A stretch of 64,000 nucleotides of DNA from Dongia deserti (GCF_003574735.1 NZ_QORW01000012.1:140923-204922); one strand, 5' to 3'. Positions 10,329 to 19,218 are shown, counted from the first letter of the stretch. Translations and numbers: made by a program. Notes: a model not told the origin generated them from the letters alone.

Positions 10329-10733
10329 TCAGTTGGGTGCCGGCTCGGGCGAGCCGGCAATGACCGGCACAGGACCAGCGATGGGCCCGGCATGGTGATG
10401 CACCATGCGCCAGATCTTGCCATCGCGCACGAACAGATTGGTGGCGATGAAGCCATGACCCGCAACCGATTCGAGGCAGCAGACAACGGCCATGTCTCCG
10501 ATCAGATCGCGCGCCAGCACGCGATGCGAGATCGGCATTGCTCCAGCATTGGTGAAGATTTCCGCCCAGCTACGCAGCACCGCCTCGCGGCCATGGATCG
10601 GCTGCCACCCGGGATGGCAGCAGAACACCGTGTCGGTGGCCGCCCACAACTCAGACATCTGATCGATATTCGCAGTCGAGAACGCATCATAGAAAGCGCT
10701 GTTCGTGAACTCGACGGCCGCCAAGGCGCTCAT
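10329..10733 (-). CDS. NTF2-like / SnoaL-like domain protein
   Basis: This 134-residue protein looks like a single cone-shaped NTF2-like domain: helices around NSAFYDAFSTANIDQMSELW, then the strand pattern VFCCHPGWQPIHGREAVLRSW and the tail WRMVHHHAGPI. Such small proteins can be ketosteroid-isomerase-like enzymes or ligand-binding proteins; no catalytic assignment can be made. No signal peptide is visible, so it is likely cytoplasmic. It lies 3 bases downstream of the FecR-domain gene on the same strand and could be co-transcribed with it. Confidence 0.75.
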   Translation of the reverse strand: MSALAAVEFTNSAFYDAFSTANIDQMSELWAATDTVFCCHPGWQPIHGREAVLRSWAEIFTNAGAMPISHRVLARDLIGDMAVVCCLESVAGHGFIATNLFVRDGKIWRMVHHHAGPIAGPVPVIAGSPEPAPN

Positions 10734-10736
10734 GCA

Positions 10737-11456
10737 CTACCCTCGCTGGTCCTGCTCCGGTTCTGGACCTTCGGTCGGCCCGTCGTTGCCGGGATCGCCG
10801 ATCGGCGGTTCCGTCGAGCCCGGCTGCTGCGGGATGTAATCGCGCGGCATAGCCCGCAGTCCGGCAACCGACGTCGCACAGCCCGCGGTGACGTTGACCC
10901 GCTGCCCGGCAGTAACAGCCACGACGCTCGGCGTGTTGCAGGCCAGCACGTCCACCGCGCCCTCGATCACGTTGACTTCGGTGGCGCCGTCGGGCGCGAC
11001 GAAGATGACGAGATGCGTGCCCCGAATGGTCATGGTCGCCGTGGGCGTGACCAGTTTCACATTCTCCTTGTTCTTGAGCTCGCCACTCTGATAGCGGAAA
11101 GCGCCGAGCTTCAGCGAAATCTGGCCGCCGCCCGTTCCGCTCGAGGGATCGTAGACAAACTCATCGAGCCGCACCTCACCATTCGGTCCGACGACCAGAT
11201 GCGTGTTGTCGAGGAACTCGAGCTCGGTCGAGCCACGGGTGCCGGTCCTGATCAGCTCCTGTGCAAACACGTTGTCGCGGTAATAGATGGACCGCATCGG
11301 CTCTTCGCCCTCGGCGGTCGCGCCGCGGTAGGTGCGCTGAATCACCGCACCGATTTCCGGACTCTTGGCCATGGCGGAGTGGGCCTCCACGCAGCCGAGC
11401 GCGGCCGCCGCCGCCAAGATCGCCATGGACTTTCGACCTATCGAAGCACGCTTCAT
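10737..11456 (-). CDS. Secreted FecR-domain protein
   Basis: From the ATG at 11456 (GAGGGGTGG upstream) the protein is 239 residues with a clear Sec signal peptide (KRASIGRKSMAILAAAAALG, then a likely AHSAMA-K cleavage). The mature part is a FecR domain: the variant core spans LIRTGTRGSTELEFLDNTHLVVGPNGEVRLDEF to ATMTIRGTHLVIFVAPDGATEVNVIEGAVDV. The C-terminus is a Pro/Glu/Gly-rich disordered tail. Unlike FecR proper it has no cytoplasmic or transmembrane anti-sigma part and no sigma factor is beside it, so it is more likely a periplasmic sensor or scaffold protein of the FecR-only type. Confidence 0.8.
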   Translation of the reverse strand: MKRASIGRKSMAILAAAAALGCVEAHSAMAKSPEIGAVIQRTYRGATAEGEEPMRSIYYRDNVFAQELIRTGTRGSTELEFLDNTHLVVGPNGEVRLDEFVYDPSSGTGGGQISLKLGAFRYQSGELKNKENVKLVTPTATMTIRGTHLVIFVAPDGATEVNVIEGAVDVLACNTPSVVAVTAGQRVNVTAGCATSVAGLRAMPRDYIPQQPGSTEPPIGDPGNDGPTEGPEPEQDQRG

Positions 11457-11736
11457 CGCAGATCCACCCCTCATCTTGCCTGCTCGCCCAGGTCGGGCGA
11501 AAAGCTCAAGCAAATGATATGCTTAAGCCAAGGATAAACCTAGCCAGAAGGGCGCACTCCGATTTCGGAAGAGCCTTCCCAGGCCAGTATAGATGGACCG
11601 CGGCCAACCAGGATGAAGTGCGCGGGATCACAAACCGCCGCCTGCGCGAAGTCGGAAAATACCGCTGGTTCAAAGACCTACCCAGGTCTTGCACACGCGC
11701 TTTGGCACTGCAACATTGCGGCACGCAGGAGGAAGA

Positions 11737-12141
11737 ATGATCGGGCGATTGAATCACGTGGCTATTGCCGTCCCGGATCTGGCGGCTGCGTCGACCACCT
11801 ATGCCGGCACGCTCGGTGCCAAGGTCTCGGCGCCGATGCCGCAGCCGGCGCACGGCGTCACGGTCGTGTTCGTGGAGCTGCCCAACACCAAGATCGAGCT
11901 GCTGCATCCGCTGGGGGATGCCTCTCCGATCAAGGCGTTTCTCGAGCGCAATCCGAGCGGCGGCATCCATCACGTCTGCTATGAGGTGGACGACATCTAC
12001 GCCGCGCGCGACCGGCTGAAGGCCGAGGGCGCCCGCGTGCTGGGCGACGGGGAGCCGAAGATCGGCGCGCACGACAAGCCGGTGCTGTTCCTTCATCCCA
12101 AGGATTTCTACGGCACCTTGATCGAGCTCGAGCAGGCGTAA
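11737..12141 (+). CDS. mce: Methylmalonyl-CoA epimerase
   Basis: This 134-residue VOC-fold enzyme interconverts (2R)- and (2S)-methylmalonyl-CoA in the propionyl-CoA route to succinyl-CoA. The ATG at 11737 is preceded by AGGAGGAAGA. The sequence GRLNHVAIAVPDL opens the fold with the first metal-ligand His. GGIHHVCYEVDDI and the terminal LIELEQA carry the later ligands (His and Glu). Length is the family norm. The next gene (DUF1467) follows after one base, an arrangement common in alphaproteobacteria, so the two are one operon. Confidence 0.93.
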   Translation: MIGRLNHVAIAVPDLAAASTTYAGTLGAKVSAPMPQPAHGVTVVFVELPNTKIELLHPLGDASPIKAFLERNPSGGIHHVCYEVDDIYAARDRLKAEGARVLGDGEPKIGAHDKPVLFLHPKDFYGTLIELEQA

Positions 12142-12142
12142 C

Positions 12143-12397
12143 GTGAGCTATTGGTTTTCGCAGGCGGCGATCTTTCTGCTGATCTGGTTCGTGGTGCTGT
12201 TCGCGGTCCTGCCGTGGGGCGTCCGGCACACCCCCGAGCCTGAGCCAGGCCACGATCCAGGCGCGCCGGTCAACCCGAACCTAGGCCGCAAGGCACTGGT
12301 TACCACTGCCATTTCCTTGGTTCTGTGGGGTGTCTACTACTACGTCACGCAGGTTCTTGGATATTCGCTGCTCTCGCTTTATCAGACCGGAAACTAG
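12143..12397 (+). CDS. DUF1467 family small membrane protein
   Basis: An 84-residue protein starting with GTG one base after the mce stop. Two transmembrane helices are visible (AAIFLLIWFVVLFAVLPWGV and LVTTAISLVLWGVYYYVTQVL) joined by a Pro-rich cytoplasmic or periplasmic loop (HTPEPEPGHDPGAPVNPN). The conserved PWGVR motif after helix 1 marks the DUF1467 family, which is alphaproteobacterial and normally sits beside mce. Function is unknown. Confidence 0.9.
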   Translation: MSYWFSQAAIFLLIWFVVLFAVLPWGVRHTPEPEPGHDPGAPVNPNLGRKALVTTAISLVLWGVYYYVTQVLGYSLLSLYQTGN

Positions 12398-12399
12398 CC

Positions 12400-12963
12400 A
12401 TGACGTATTGCGAAATCGCCCCGGGCCATGAATGGCACGGGCCCTACCACGAATCACACTACGGCTTTCCGATCACAGATGACGACATGCTGTTCGAGCG
12501 GCTGATCCTCGAAATCAATCAGGCCGGCTTGAGCTGGCTCACCATCCTCAAGCGCCAGGAAGCGTTCCGCAAAGCGTTTCGCGACTTCCGGATCGAGAAG
12601 GTGGCGCGCCTCGCGCCGCGCGACGTCGACCGTTTAATGAAGGATGAATCAATCATTCGCAATCGCATGAAAATCGAGGCAACCGTCGAGAACGCGAAGC
12701 GCATCAACGCGATCCAGCGCGACGTCGGCTCGTTTGCAGATTGGCTGAGGTCGCACCACCCCAAGCGCAAGGACGAATGGGTGAAGCTGTTCAAGAAGAC
12801 GTTCGTCTTCACCGGCGGAGAGATCGTGGGCGAGTTTCTGATGAGCATCGGCTACCTGCCCGGCGCGCATCATGCCGGCTGTCCGATCTACAAGCGCATC
12901 GCAAAACTGAAGCCGGCCTGGATCGACGCTGAACGAAAGGGCTTCGTTTACTCAGAAGCCTGA
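12400..12963 (+). CDS. tag: DNA-3-methyladenine glycosylase I
   Basis: This 187-residue enzyme excises 3-methyladenine from alkylated DNA at the start of base-excision repair. The zinc ligands of E. coli Tag are conserved: Cys4, His17, then His157-x3-Cys161. The base-recognition Glu38 and Trp46 are present in LILEINQAGLSW. The ATG at 12400 lies 2 bases after the DUF1467 stop, so it is probably translated from the same transcript. Its 3' end overlaps the convergent tatC end by 16 bases. Confidence 0.92.
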   Translation: MTYCEIAPGHEWHGPYHESHYGFPITDDDMLFERLILEINQAGLSWLTILKRQEAFRKAFRDFRIEKVARLAPRDVDRLMKDESIIRNRMKIEATVENAKRINAIQRDVGSFADWLRSHHPKRKDEWVKLFKKTFVFTGGEIVGEFLMSIGYLPGAHHAGCPIYKRIAKLKPAWIDAERKGFVYSEA

Positions 12964-13778
12964 GCCCGGACGGACTTGTCGTCGTCCTCATCGAGTTCGC
13001 GCTCGAGCTCAGCGTCCTGCTGCGCGCGCCGCTTCTCGACCATCCGCGCGAGCAGGATGGAAATCTCGTAGAGCAGGATCAGTGGCATCGCCAGGCTGAG
13101 CTGGCTGATCACGTCGGGCGGGGTCACGACCGCCGCCACGACGACCACCAGCACGATCGCATAGCGTCGCTTGGCCGCCAGCCCCGCAGCGGACACGAGG
13201 CCGACGCGCGCCAGCAGCGTAAGCAGCACCGGCAACTGGAAACACAGGCCGAAGGCGATGATCATGGTCATCGCGAGGCCGACATATTCACCGACTTTGT
13301 TCTCCATCTCGACAGGCAGCCTGCCCTCACCGCCGGGGTCCTGGAAGCTGCCGAAGAACTGGATCATCCAGGGAAATAGCACGTAGTAGAAGAAGGCTGC
13401 GCCAAGCAGGAACATGAAGGGCGTCGCGGCCAGAAACGGCAGGAATGCCCGCCGCTCGTTTTTGTAGAGGCCTGGCGCCACGAACGCCCAGATCTGCCCG
13501 GCAACGATGGGGAACGAGACGCAGAGCGCGCCGAAGGCCGCCAGCTTCACCTGGGTGAAGAAAGGCTCGACCAAGCTGGTGTAGATGAATCTGCGGCCCG
13601 CCTGGTCGTGGAAATAGTCCGCCAGCGGCGCGCCCAGGAAATCGAACATTGGCTTGGCGAAATAGAAGCAGACGATGAAGGCGGCGATGAACGCCACCAC
13701 CGAATAGAGTAGCCGCCGGCGCAACTCGACCAGATGATCGAGCAACGGCATCTTCTTCTCGTCTTCGGCACCCGCCAT
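12948..13778 (-). CDS. tatC: Sec-independent protein translocase TatC
   Basis: TatC is the six-helix inner-membrane receptor that recognises twin-arginine signal peptides. The 276 residues start MAGAEDEKKMPLLDHLVELRRRLL, the standard amphipathic N-terminus, and contain LAAFGALCVSFPIVAGQIWAF and the long GALFFYYVLFP-type helices. The C-terminal tail (REL to end) is charged and extended by about 30 residues, with many Asp and Glu. It ends 16 bases inside the convergent tag gene. It lies 5 bases after tatB and is part of tatABC. Confidence 0.97.
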   Translation of the reverse strand: MAGAEDEKKMPLLDHLVELRRRLLYSVVAFIAAFIVCFYFAKPMFDFLGAPLADYFHDQAGRRFIYTSLVEPFFTQVKLAAFGALCVSFPIVAGQIWAFVAPGLYKNERRAFLPFLAATPFMFLLGAAFFYYVLFPWMIQFFGSFQDPGGEGRLPVEMENKVGEYVGLAMTMIIAFGLCFQLPVLLTLLARVGLVSAAGLAAKRRYAIVLVVVVAAVVTPPDVISQLSLAMPLILLYEISILLARMVEKRRAQQDAELERELDEDDDKSVRAQASE

Positions 13779-13783
13779 GAAAT

Positions 13784-14242
13784 CTATACTTTCGCCTCGG
13801 CCTTGGAGGTGGCGCTGTCGGCGGCCTCACCCTCCTTCGTGGGTTGCTGTTCCGGGGCGGTAAGCGCGGGACTCGCTCGCGGGGTCGATGCGACCGGCGG
13901 CGCCGGCGTAATCGGGCCGACCGGCGAAATCTGCGGCTTGTCCTTGAGTTCGTCCTCCACGCCTGTGACGGTCGATTTCAGCTCGCCGGTCGGATCGACG
14001 GCGTTTTCGACCGTCTTGGAGATGGAGCCCTTGCTGATGGACTGCGCAGCCTTGCGCGCGTCCTCAAGGTCGGCCTCGCGCACGATGTCGTTGATGCCGC
14101 TCTGGAACTCGCCAGCCAGCTTGCGCGCCGTCTTGGTCAGATTGCTGACGGTCCGGAGCGCGTTCGGCAGCTCCTTCGGTCCCAGGACGACCAAGGCGAC
14201 CACTCCGATGATCAGCAGCTCGCTCCAGCCCAGATCGAACAT
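13784..14242 (-). CDS. tatB: Sec-independent protein translocase TatB
   Basis: TatB forms the twin-arginine receptor complex with TatC. It is 152 residues: one N-terminal transmembrane helix (MFDLGWSELLIIGVVALVVLG with the diagnostic Glu8 and GPKELPNALR hinge), an amphipathic helix (RTVSNLTKTARKLAGEFQSG) and a Pro/Ala/Glu-rich tail that is disordered. The gene lies 33 bases downstream of tatA and 5 bases upstream of tatC on the same strand. Confidence 0.96.
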   Translation of the reverse strand: MFDLGWSELLIIGVVALVVLGPKELPNALRTVSNLTKTARKLAGEFQSGINDIVREADLEDARKAAQSISKGSISKTVENAVDPTGELKSTVTGVEDELKDKPQISPVGPITPAPPVASTPRASPALTAPEQQPTKEGEAADSATSKAEAKV

Positions 14243-14275
14243 CGAGGACGCCTTCCAACCACGACCGGCCGCGTC

Positions 14276-14482
14276 TTAGGAGCGGTCGATCACGCTCTGC
14301 TGCTTATCGGTGTTCTCGGACTGAGCCTGCTCGCCCTCCTTGGGCTCCTTGAGGCCCTTCCGGAAGGCGGTGATGCCCTGGCCAAGGTCCTTCATCAGGC
14401 GCGGAATCTTACCGCCGCCGCCGAACAGGACGAGAATGATGGCTAGAACGACTAGCCAATGCCAAATACTGAAGCTCCCCAT
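14276..14482 (-). CDS. tatA: Sec-independent protein translocase TatA
   Basis: TatA oligomerises into the pore for folded twin-arginine substrates. The 68 residues show a short N-terminal helix [21 protein letters not shown], the [15 protein letters not shown] hinge and the amphipathic helix. The tail is hydrophilic. It heads the tatABC run and is preceded by a GGAG-type Shine-Dalgarno. The 112-base gap to the ABC-transporter gene upstream suggests its own promoter. Confidence 0.96.
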   Translation of the reverse strand: MGSFSIWHWLVVLAIILVLFGGGGKIPRLMKDLGQGITAFRKGLKEPKEGEQAQSENTDKQQSVIDRS

Positions 14483-14594
14483 TCGGGTTCTCCTTGGGTG
14501 TTTTGCGGGCGGACTATCGCAGAATGACCGGGGGGCTGCAACAAAAGCCGCACGCTAAGACATTTGACTTAAGGTCGTGTAAGCCGTTGGAACT

Positions 14595-15668
14595 TCACGT
14601 TTCCGGGAACATGAGAATGGCGTCCGAGGGGACCCTGAGGGCGACCCGCTCGCCCGCCTTGGGCGGCCGGCCATGGAGCCGGACCGATAGCTTCACATCC
14701 CGTCCTTCAGCGTCCTGCACCAGGACATGCACGACCCATCCTGTCCCCAGGAAATGGGTATCCTGTACTTCAACATTCAAGCCATCCGCTTGGTCCCCCA
14801 GCACCGGCGCTAGGCTGACTGCTTCCGGCCGGAAGGTCACCACCACCCGCTCGCCTTCCTGGCGGTCCGGGGCACACAGCCGCCCCAGCGGGCCCTCTAC
14901 ATGCCCGTCGCGGACCACGCCTCGGATTTCGTTGACGCGGGAGAAGAAGCTGGCGACGAACAAATCGGCCGGCCGGTAGTAGAGCTCCTGCGGCGGCCCG
15001 CTCTGCACGATCCTCCCGGCACGCATTAGGTAGATGCGATCCGCCATGAACAGGGCCTCTTCCGGGTCGTGGGTCACCAGCAGCGCCGCCGTTCCGTTGC
15101 GCCGCAGGAGGCGCAGCGTGTCGTCGCGCACCTGCTCCCTGAGCCGCTCATCGAGGCCGGAGAACGGCTCATCCAGCAGCAGCACGGACGGCTCCGGCGC
15201 GAGCGCGCGGGCGAGCGCCACCCGCTGCTGCTGCCCGCCGGACAGGGCATGGGGATAGGCGTCGAGATAGTTCTCCATCTCCACCTGGCGCAGCACGTCG
15301 CGCACCCGCTTATCGCGATCCGCCGCAGGCACCTGGCTCAAGCCGAAGGCGACGTTGTCGCCAACCGTCAGGTGCGGGAACAGAGCGAAATCCTGGAACA
15401 CCAGCCCAACATGGCGGCGCTCGGGTGGCACGCCGATTCGCTTGGCGGGATCACCGACCACTTCGCCACGCATAGAGACGCGCCCGCTCTGGAGCGCCTC
15501 AAGGCCGGCCGCCAGCCGCAGCACGGTCGATTTGCCGCAGCCAGACGGCCCGACCAGGCAAACGACCTCGCCGGCTCTCACCGATAGCGACACACCGTCG
15601 ACCGCGCGCAGGCGATCGTAGTCGTGGTAGAGATCCTGCAGGACCAATGCGTCGTGCGGCTGCATCAC
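14595..15668 (-). CDS. ABC transporter ATP-binding protein, iron/spermidine-type (FbpC/PotA-like)
   Basis: The 357 residues form a CUT1/ferric-type ATPase: Walker A GPSGCGKST (40-48), Q-loop in VGLVFQDFALFPHL, signature LSGGQQQ (142-148), Walker B VLLLDEP (162-168) and an H-loop LLVTHDPEEAL. The C-terminal third (about 270-357) is a TOBE-like regulatory domain. The gene overlaps the preceding permease gene by 4 bases, so the two are coupled. The substrate is not defined: FbpC-like iron, thiamine (ThiQ-like) and polyamine systems share this layout. No periplasmic binding-protein gene lies nearby. Confidence 0.85.
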   Translation of the reverse strand: MMQPHDALVLQDLYHDYDRLRAVDGVSLSVRAGEVVCLVGPSGCGKSTVLRLAAGLEALQSGRVSMRGEVVGDPAKRIGVPPERRHVGLVFQDFALFPHLTVGDNVAFGLSQVPAADRDKRVRDVLRQVEMENYLDAYPHALSGGQQQRVALARALAPEPSVLLLDEPFSGLDERLREQVRDDTLRLLRRNGTAALLVTHDPEEALFMADRIYLMRAGRIVQSGPPQELYYRPADLFVASFFSRVNEIRGVVRDGHVEGPLGRLCAPDRQEGERVVVTFRPEAVSLAPVLGDQADGLNVEVQDTHFLGTGWVVHVLVQDAEGRDVKLSVRLHGRPPKAGERVALRVPSDAILMFPET

Positions 15669-17365
15669 TGGTCCTTCCCCGCCCCGGGGCGCGCCGCGCG
15701 GATCGCACGTGACAGCAGATAGACCGGCAAGATGCCGACCAGCCCGATCGCCAGTGCCGGGCCCGCCGCCTCCACCAGCCGCTCATCGGAAGCAAGATCG
15801 TAGGTGCGGGTCGCGAGCGTGTCGAAATTGAACGGTCGCAAGACCAAGGTTGCCGGCAATTCCTTCAGCACATCGACGAACACCAGGATCGCTGCGGTCA
15901 ACAATGTGCCGCGCATGATCGGCAGATGGATCAGGCCAAGCGTCTGGCTTGGGGCACGTCCCAAGGAGCGCGCCGCGAGGTCCATGCTGATCGTGATCTT
16001 CGCCAGGCTCGCCTCGACTGCGCTGAAGCTGATGGTCAGGAAACGTGCGAGATACGCATAAGTGACCGCGGCCAGAGTCCCGGTGAAAACCAGACCGATG
16101 CTCCATCCGAACTGTGCCTTGGCCCAGTTGGCGACGATGTGATCGAGCGACGCCAGCGGCAGCAGCACGCCGATCGCGAGGACTGCGCCTGGCACCGCGT
16201 AACCGGCGCTTGCCACGCGTACGGCAAGGCGCGTGGCCGGCGTCGGATGCAATCGCAGTGCATAGGCCAGAATGACGGCCACTGCGAGGACCAGCAGCGC
16301 CGCCAGGCCGGCCAGCAGGAAGGAATTGCGCAGCAAGCCCAGGAAGCGCGCGTTCTGCCAGAACTCCGGGCTGCTCAGTGCCCAATGGAGCAACATCACC
16401 GCTGGCAGCGCAAAGCCCAGCACCACCGGCACCGCGCAGCCAACGATCGCGCCGAGCGCCGCCCAGCCGCGCAGCTTGTAGCGCGGCAGCGGCCGATAGC
16501 GTGCCGTCGAATGCGCATAGCTCGCGCGCCCGCGCGACGAGCGCTCGATCGCGAGCAAGGTAAACACGAACAGCAGCAGGATGACCGCGATCTGCGAGGC
16601 GGCGACCGGATCGCCCATGCCGCGCCAGACGCGGAAGATGCCGGTCACCAGCGTGTTGATCCCGAAGTACGATACGGTGCCGTAATCGTTCAACGCTTCC
16701 ATCAACGCCAGCGCCACGCCGGCCGCGATGGCAGGCCGCGCCAACGGCAGTGCGACGCGGCGGAAGCTGCTCCAGGGCGAGCAGCCGAGCGTGCGGCTCA
16801 CTTCCAGCACGCAGACCGACTGCTCGAGGAAAGCGGCACGCGCGAGGAGATACACGTAGGGATAAAGCACCAGCACCAGCATTACGATGGCGCCCGGCAA
16901 GGAGCGAACTTCGGGCAGCCAGCGCAGCCCCTGCGGATCGCCGACGAAGTCGCGCAAGCTAGTCTGCACGGGGCCTGCGTAGTCGAGCAATCCGGTATAG
17001 GCGTAGGCGATCACGTAGGCGGGAAACGCCATCGGCAGCAGCAACGCCCAATCGAACAGCCGCCGGCCGGGAAAGCGGCACAGGGTCGTCATCCACGCCG
17101 CCGGCACGCCGACGATGAGCACGCCGATCGTGACGCCGGTCATGATGAGCAGCGAGTTGGTCACATAGTTGCTGAGGACGGTCTCGACCAGATGCTGCCA
17201 GATGTCGCTACGCGCGCCGAACGCGTTGATCAGCACGGAGATGACCGGCGCCGCAATCAGCAATGCAAGGCCGCAGGCGACGATCGTCCAGCGCGACGGC
17301 CAGCCCCAGTGGCGCGCACCGAAACGAACCGGAGTAGCGGCTTGCGGGTGCGACAGCAGGCTCAA
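15665..17365 (-). CDS. ABC transporter permease, fused two-domain (FbpB/ThiP-like)
   Basis: The 566-residue membrane protein fuses two BPD_transp permease halves, with about twelve predicted helices in total. Each half carries an EAA-type loop facing the ATPase: ALLEVSRTLGCSPWSSFRRVALPL near 190 and DLAARSLGRAPSQTLGLIHLPIMR near 470. Fusion of the two permease halves is typical of ferric-iron and thiamine importers. It starts at ATG 17365 and ends with a 4-base overlap into the ATPase gene. It interrupts the usual scpB-tatA neighbourhood. Confidence 0.85.
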   Translation of the reverse strand: MSLLSHPQAATPVRFGARHWGWPSRWTIVACGLALLIAAPVISVLINAFGARSDIWQHLVETVLSNYVTNSLLIMTGVTIGVLIVGVPAAWMTTLCRFPGRRLFDWALLLPMAFPAYVIAYAYTGLLDYAGPVQTSLRDFVGDPQGLRWLPEVRSLPGAIVMLVLVLYPYVYLLARAAFLEQSVCVLEVSRTLGCSPWSSFRRVALPLARPAIAAGVALALMEALNDYGTVSYFGINTLVTGIFRVWRGMGDPVAASQIAVILLLFVFTLLAIERSSRGRASYAHSTARYRPLPRYKLRGWAALGAIVGCAVPVVLGFALPAVMLLHWALSSPEFWQNARFLGLLRNSFLLAGLAALLVLAVAVILAYALRLHPTPATRLAVRVASAGYAVPGAVLAIGVLLPLASLDHIVANWAKAQFGWSIGLVFTGTLAAVTYAYLARFLTISFSAVEASLAKITISMDLAARSLGRAPSQTLGLIHLPIMRGTLLTAAILVFVDVLKELPATLVLRPFNFDTLATRTYDLASDERLVEAAGPALAIGLVGILPVYLLSRAIRAARPGAGKDQ

Positions 17366-17491
17366 GCGAAGTTCCGTCCGGCGGGCTTGCCCCGCGCAAA
17401 GAGTTCATGGAGCGCCGGCACTCACCGGCGGAGGCGCCCCTTGACCCTAGTGCGACTTATTCTGAATTGCAATTCGACGTCTGGATAGCTG

Positions 17492-18376
17492 TCAGGCAGA
17501 CTGTGCAGCGGCCTTGGGCTCCGTAGACCCGGACAGATCGTCGTCGCTGTCCTCCTCGACGTCCTCGCTTTCTGGCTCTGTACCCTCCCCCTCGGGCTCC
17601 ACAGCCTCACCTTCGGAATCAGCGCTCGGCTCCTCGGCTTCCTCCGCTGCTGCCTGGGCCTCGGCTTCGGCGCGGCGCAGGGCCTCGGCATCGTACTCGT
17701 CGTCCGCGGCCTCACCGTCCGCCTCCGATCCTTCCTCGGCCGGCTGGGCCAGCATGTCAGAGATATTGCCCTCCTCGTCCTCCGGCTCCTCGGCTACCGC
17801 GCCGCCATTCGGCAGACCCTGCGTACCGAGGGTCGCCACCGTGGCGCGCGCATCCAGCAGGCCGGCCGCTTTCAGCTCTTCCACGCCAGGCAAGGCATCG
17901 CAGCTCTCCAGTCCGAAATGCTCCAAGAAGGTGTCGGTCGTCGCCCATGTCACCGGGCGACCCGGCGTCTCGCGCCGGCCCTTCGGCCTGATCCAGCCGA
18001 TCTCCAGCAGCATGTCGAGCGTGCCCTTGGAAATGGCGACACCGCGGATTTCCTCAATCTCCGCGCGGGTCACTGGCTGGTGATAGGCGATGATCGCGAG
18101 CGTCTCGACCGCCGCGCGACTCAGCTTGCGCACGACTTCCTTCTCGATGTGGAACTTCGAAGCCAGATCCGGCGCCGTGCGGAACGCCCAGCGATCCTCG
18201 AATGCCAGCAGATGCACGCCGCGATTGGCGTATTGATCCTTCAGCTCCTGCAACAGGCCATTGATGTCGGCGCCCTCGGGCATGCGACCCGCCAGTTGGT
18301 CCTCGCTCATGGGCTCGGTAGCGGCGAACAGGATGGCCTCGAGCAGTCGCAGCAATTGATAGCGATCGTCGGTCAT
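17492..18376 (-). CDS. scpB: Segregation and condensation protein B with acidic tail
   Basis: ScpB is the winged-helix kite subunit of the SMC-ScpAB condensin. Residues 1 to about 190 are a normal ScpB: LLRLLEAILFAATEPMSEDQLA and AVETLAIIAYHQPVTRAEIEEIRG, with the RGVAISKGTLDMLLE wing. Residues about 195-294 are an added tail in which nearly half the residues are Asp or Glu (EEPEDEEG, SEADGEAADDEYDAEA and similar), which is disordered and strongly acidic. The gene overlaps scpA by 4 bases. Confidence 0.93.
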   Translation of the reverse strand: MTDDRYQLLRLLEAILFAATEPMSEDQLAGRMPEGADINGLLQELKDQYANRGVHLLAFEDRWAFRTAPDLASKFHIEKEVVRKLSRAAVETLAIIAYHQPVTRAEIEEIRGVAISKGTLDMLLEIGWIRPKGRRETPGRPVTWATTDTFLEHFGLESCDALPGVEELKAAGLLDARATVATLGTQGLPNGGAVAEEPEDEEGNISDMLAQPAEEGSEADGEAADDEYDAEALRRAEAEAQAAAEEAEEPSADSEGEAVEPEGEGTEPESEDVEEDSDDDLSGSTEPKAAAQSA

Positions 18377-19218
18377 TGCAGTCCTTCGGTGTTCACAGTC
18401 TCGGGCGTGGCCATGTTCTCGCCGCGGCGCATGTAGATCGGGCCGAACAATTGCTCCTGCCTGAGCTCGATACGGCCTGTGCGCGCAAGCTCCAGGCTGG
18501 CGGCAAAGGTCGCGGCCAAAGCGGCGCGGCGCTGCAGGCCGCGCTGCAGCCCCGGTGGCAGGAACGCCTGCAGCGTGGTCCAGTCCAGCACCTGCCCCAG
18601 CATCTCGCCGATCCGATGCAGTGCATCGTCCATCGAGAACAGATTCATGGGTGCGATCTGCAGCAGGCCTTCGTTGCGCCGGCCGGGATAGTTGCCGTAA
18701 GCCTTCAGCAAATCATAGAGGGTGAGCTTGTAGACCGGCTTCTCGACGATCTTCATCGGCTCCGGCAAGCCGCGCCCGAAGAAGTCGCGACCATATTGCG
18801 GCAGCGCCATCAATTCCTGCCCGGCCTTTTGCATCGCCTCCAGCCGCTGCAGCTGGAACGCCAGGGCGGCTGCCAGCTCGGCACCGCTCGGCTCGCCATC
18901 TGCCGGCGGCTCAGGCAGCAGCAGGCGCGACTTCAAGTAGGCGAGCCACGCTGCCATCACAAGGTAATCGGCGGCGATCTCCAGCCTCAGTCGCCGCGCA
19001 CGCGCGATGAAGGCGAGATACTGATCGGCCAGTTCCAGGATCGAGATCTTTTTGAGATCGACCTTCTGATCGCGCGCCAGGGTCAGCAGGACGTCGATCG
19101 GCCCTTCGAACCCGTCGAGATCGAGATGCAACTCGAACTCACCCGTGGGCCCAGCGGAGGCAGTCTCGTCGGCCGCAAAATCCTTGTCGAACTCTTCGTC
19201 CATCATGCTCGCCGTCAT
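18373..19218 (-). CDS. scpA: Segregation and condensation protein A
   Basis: ScpA is the kleisin that bridges the two SMC heads. The 281 residues include FEGPIDVLLTLARDQKVDLKKISILELADQYL (the N-terminal SMC-neck-binding helices), AWLAYLKSRLLLP and the C-terminal winged helix (TGRIELRQEQLFGPIYMRR). The first 25 residues are acidic. The gene overlaps both neighbours by 4 bases (M50 protease upstream, scpB downstream), giving a translationally coupled trio. The start MTASMMDEEFDKDFA could be M1 or the later M5-M6. Confidence 0.94.
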   Translation of the reverse strand: MTASMMDEEFDKDFAADETASAGPTGEFELHLDLDGFEGPIDVLLTLARDQKVDLKKISILELADQYLAFIARARRLRLEIAADYLVMAAWLAYLKSRLLLPEPPADGEPSGAELAAALAFQLQRLEAMQKAGQELMALPQYGRDFFGRGLPEPMKIVEKPVYKLTLYDLLKAYGNYPGRRNEGLLQIAPMNLFSMDDALHRIGEMLGQVLDWTTLQAFLPPGLQRGLQRRAALAATFAASLELARTGRIELRQEQLFGPIYMRRGENMATPETVNTEGLQ

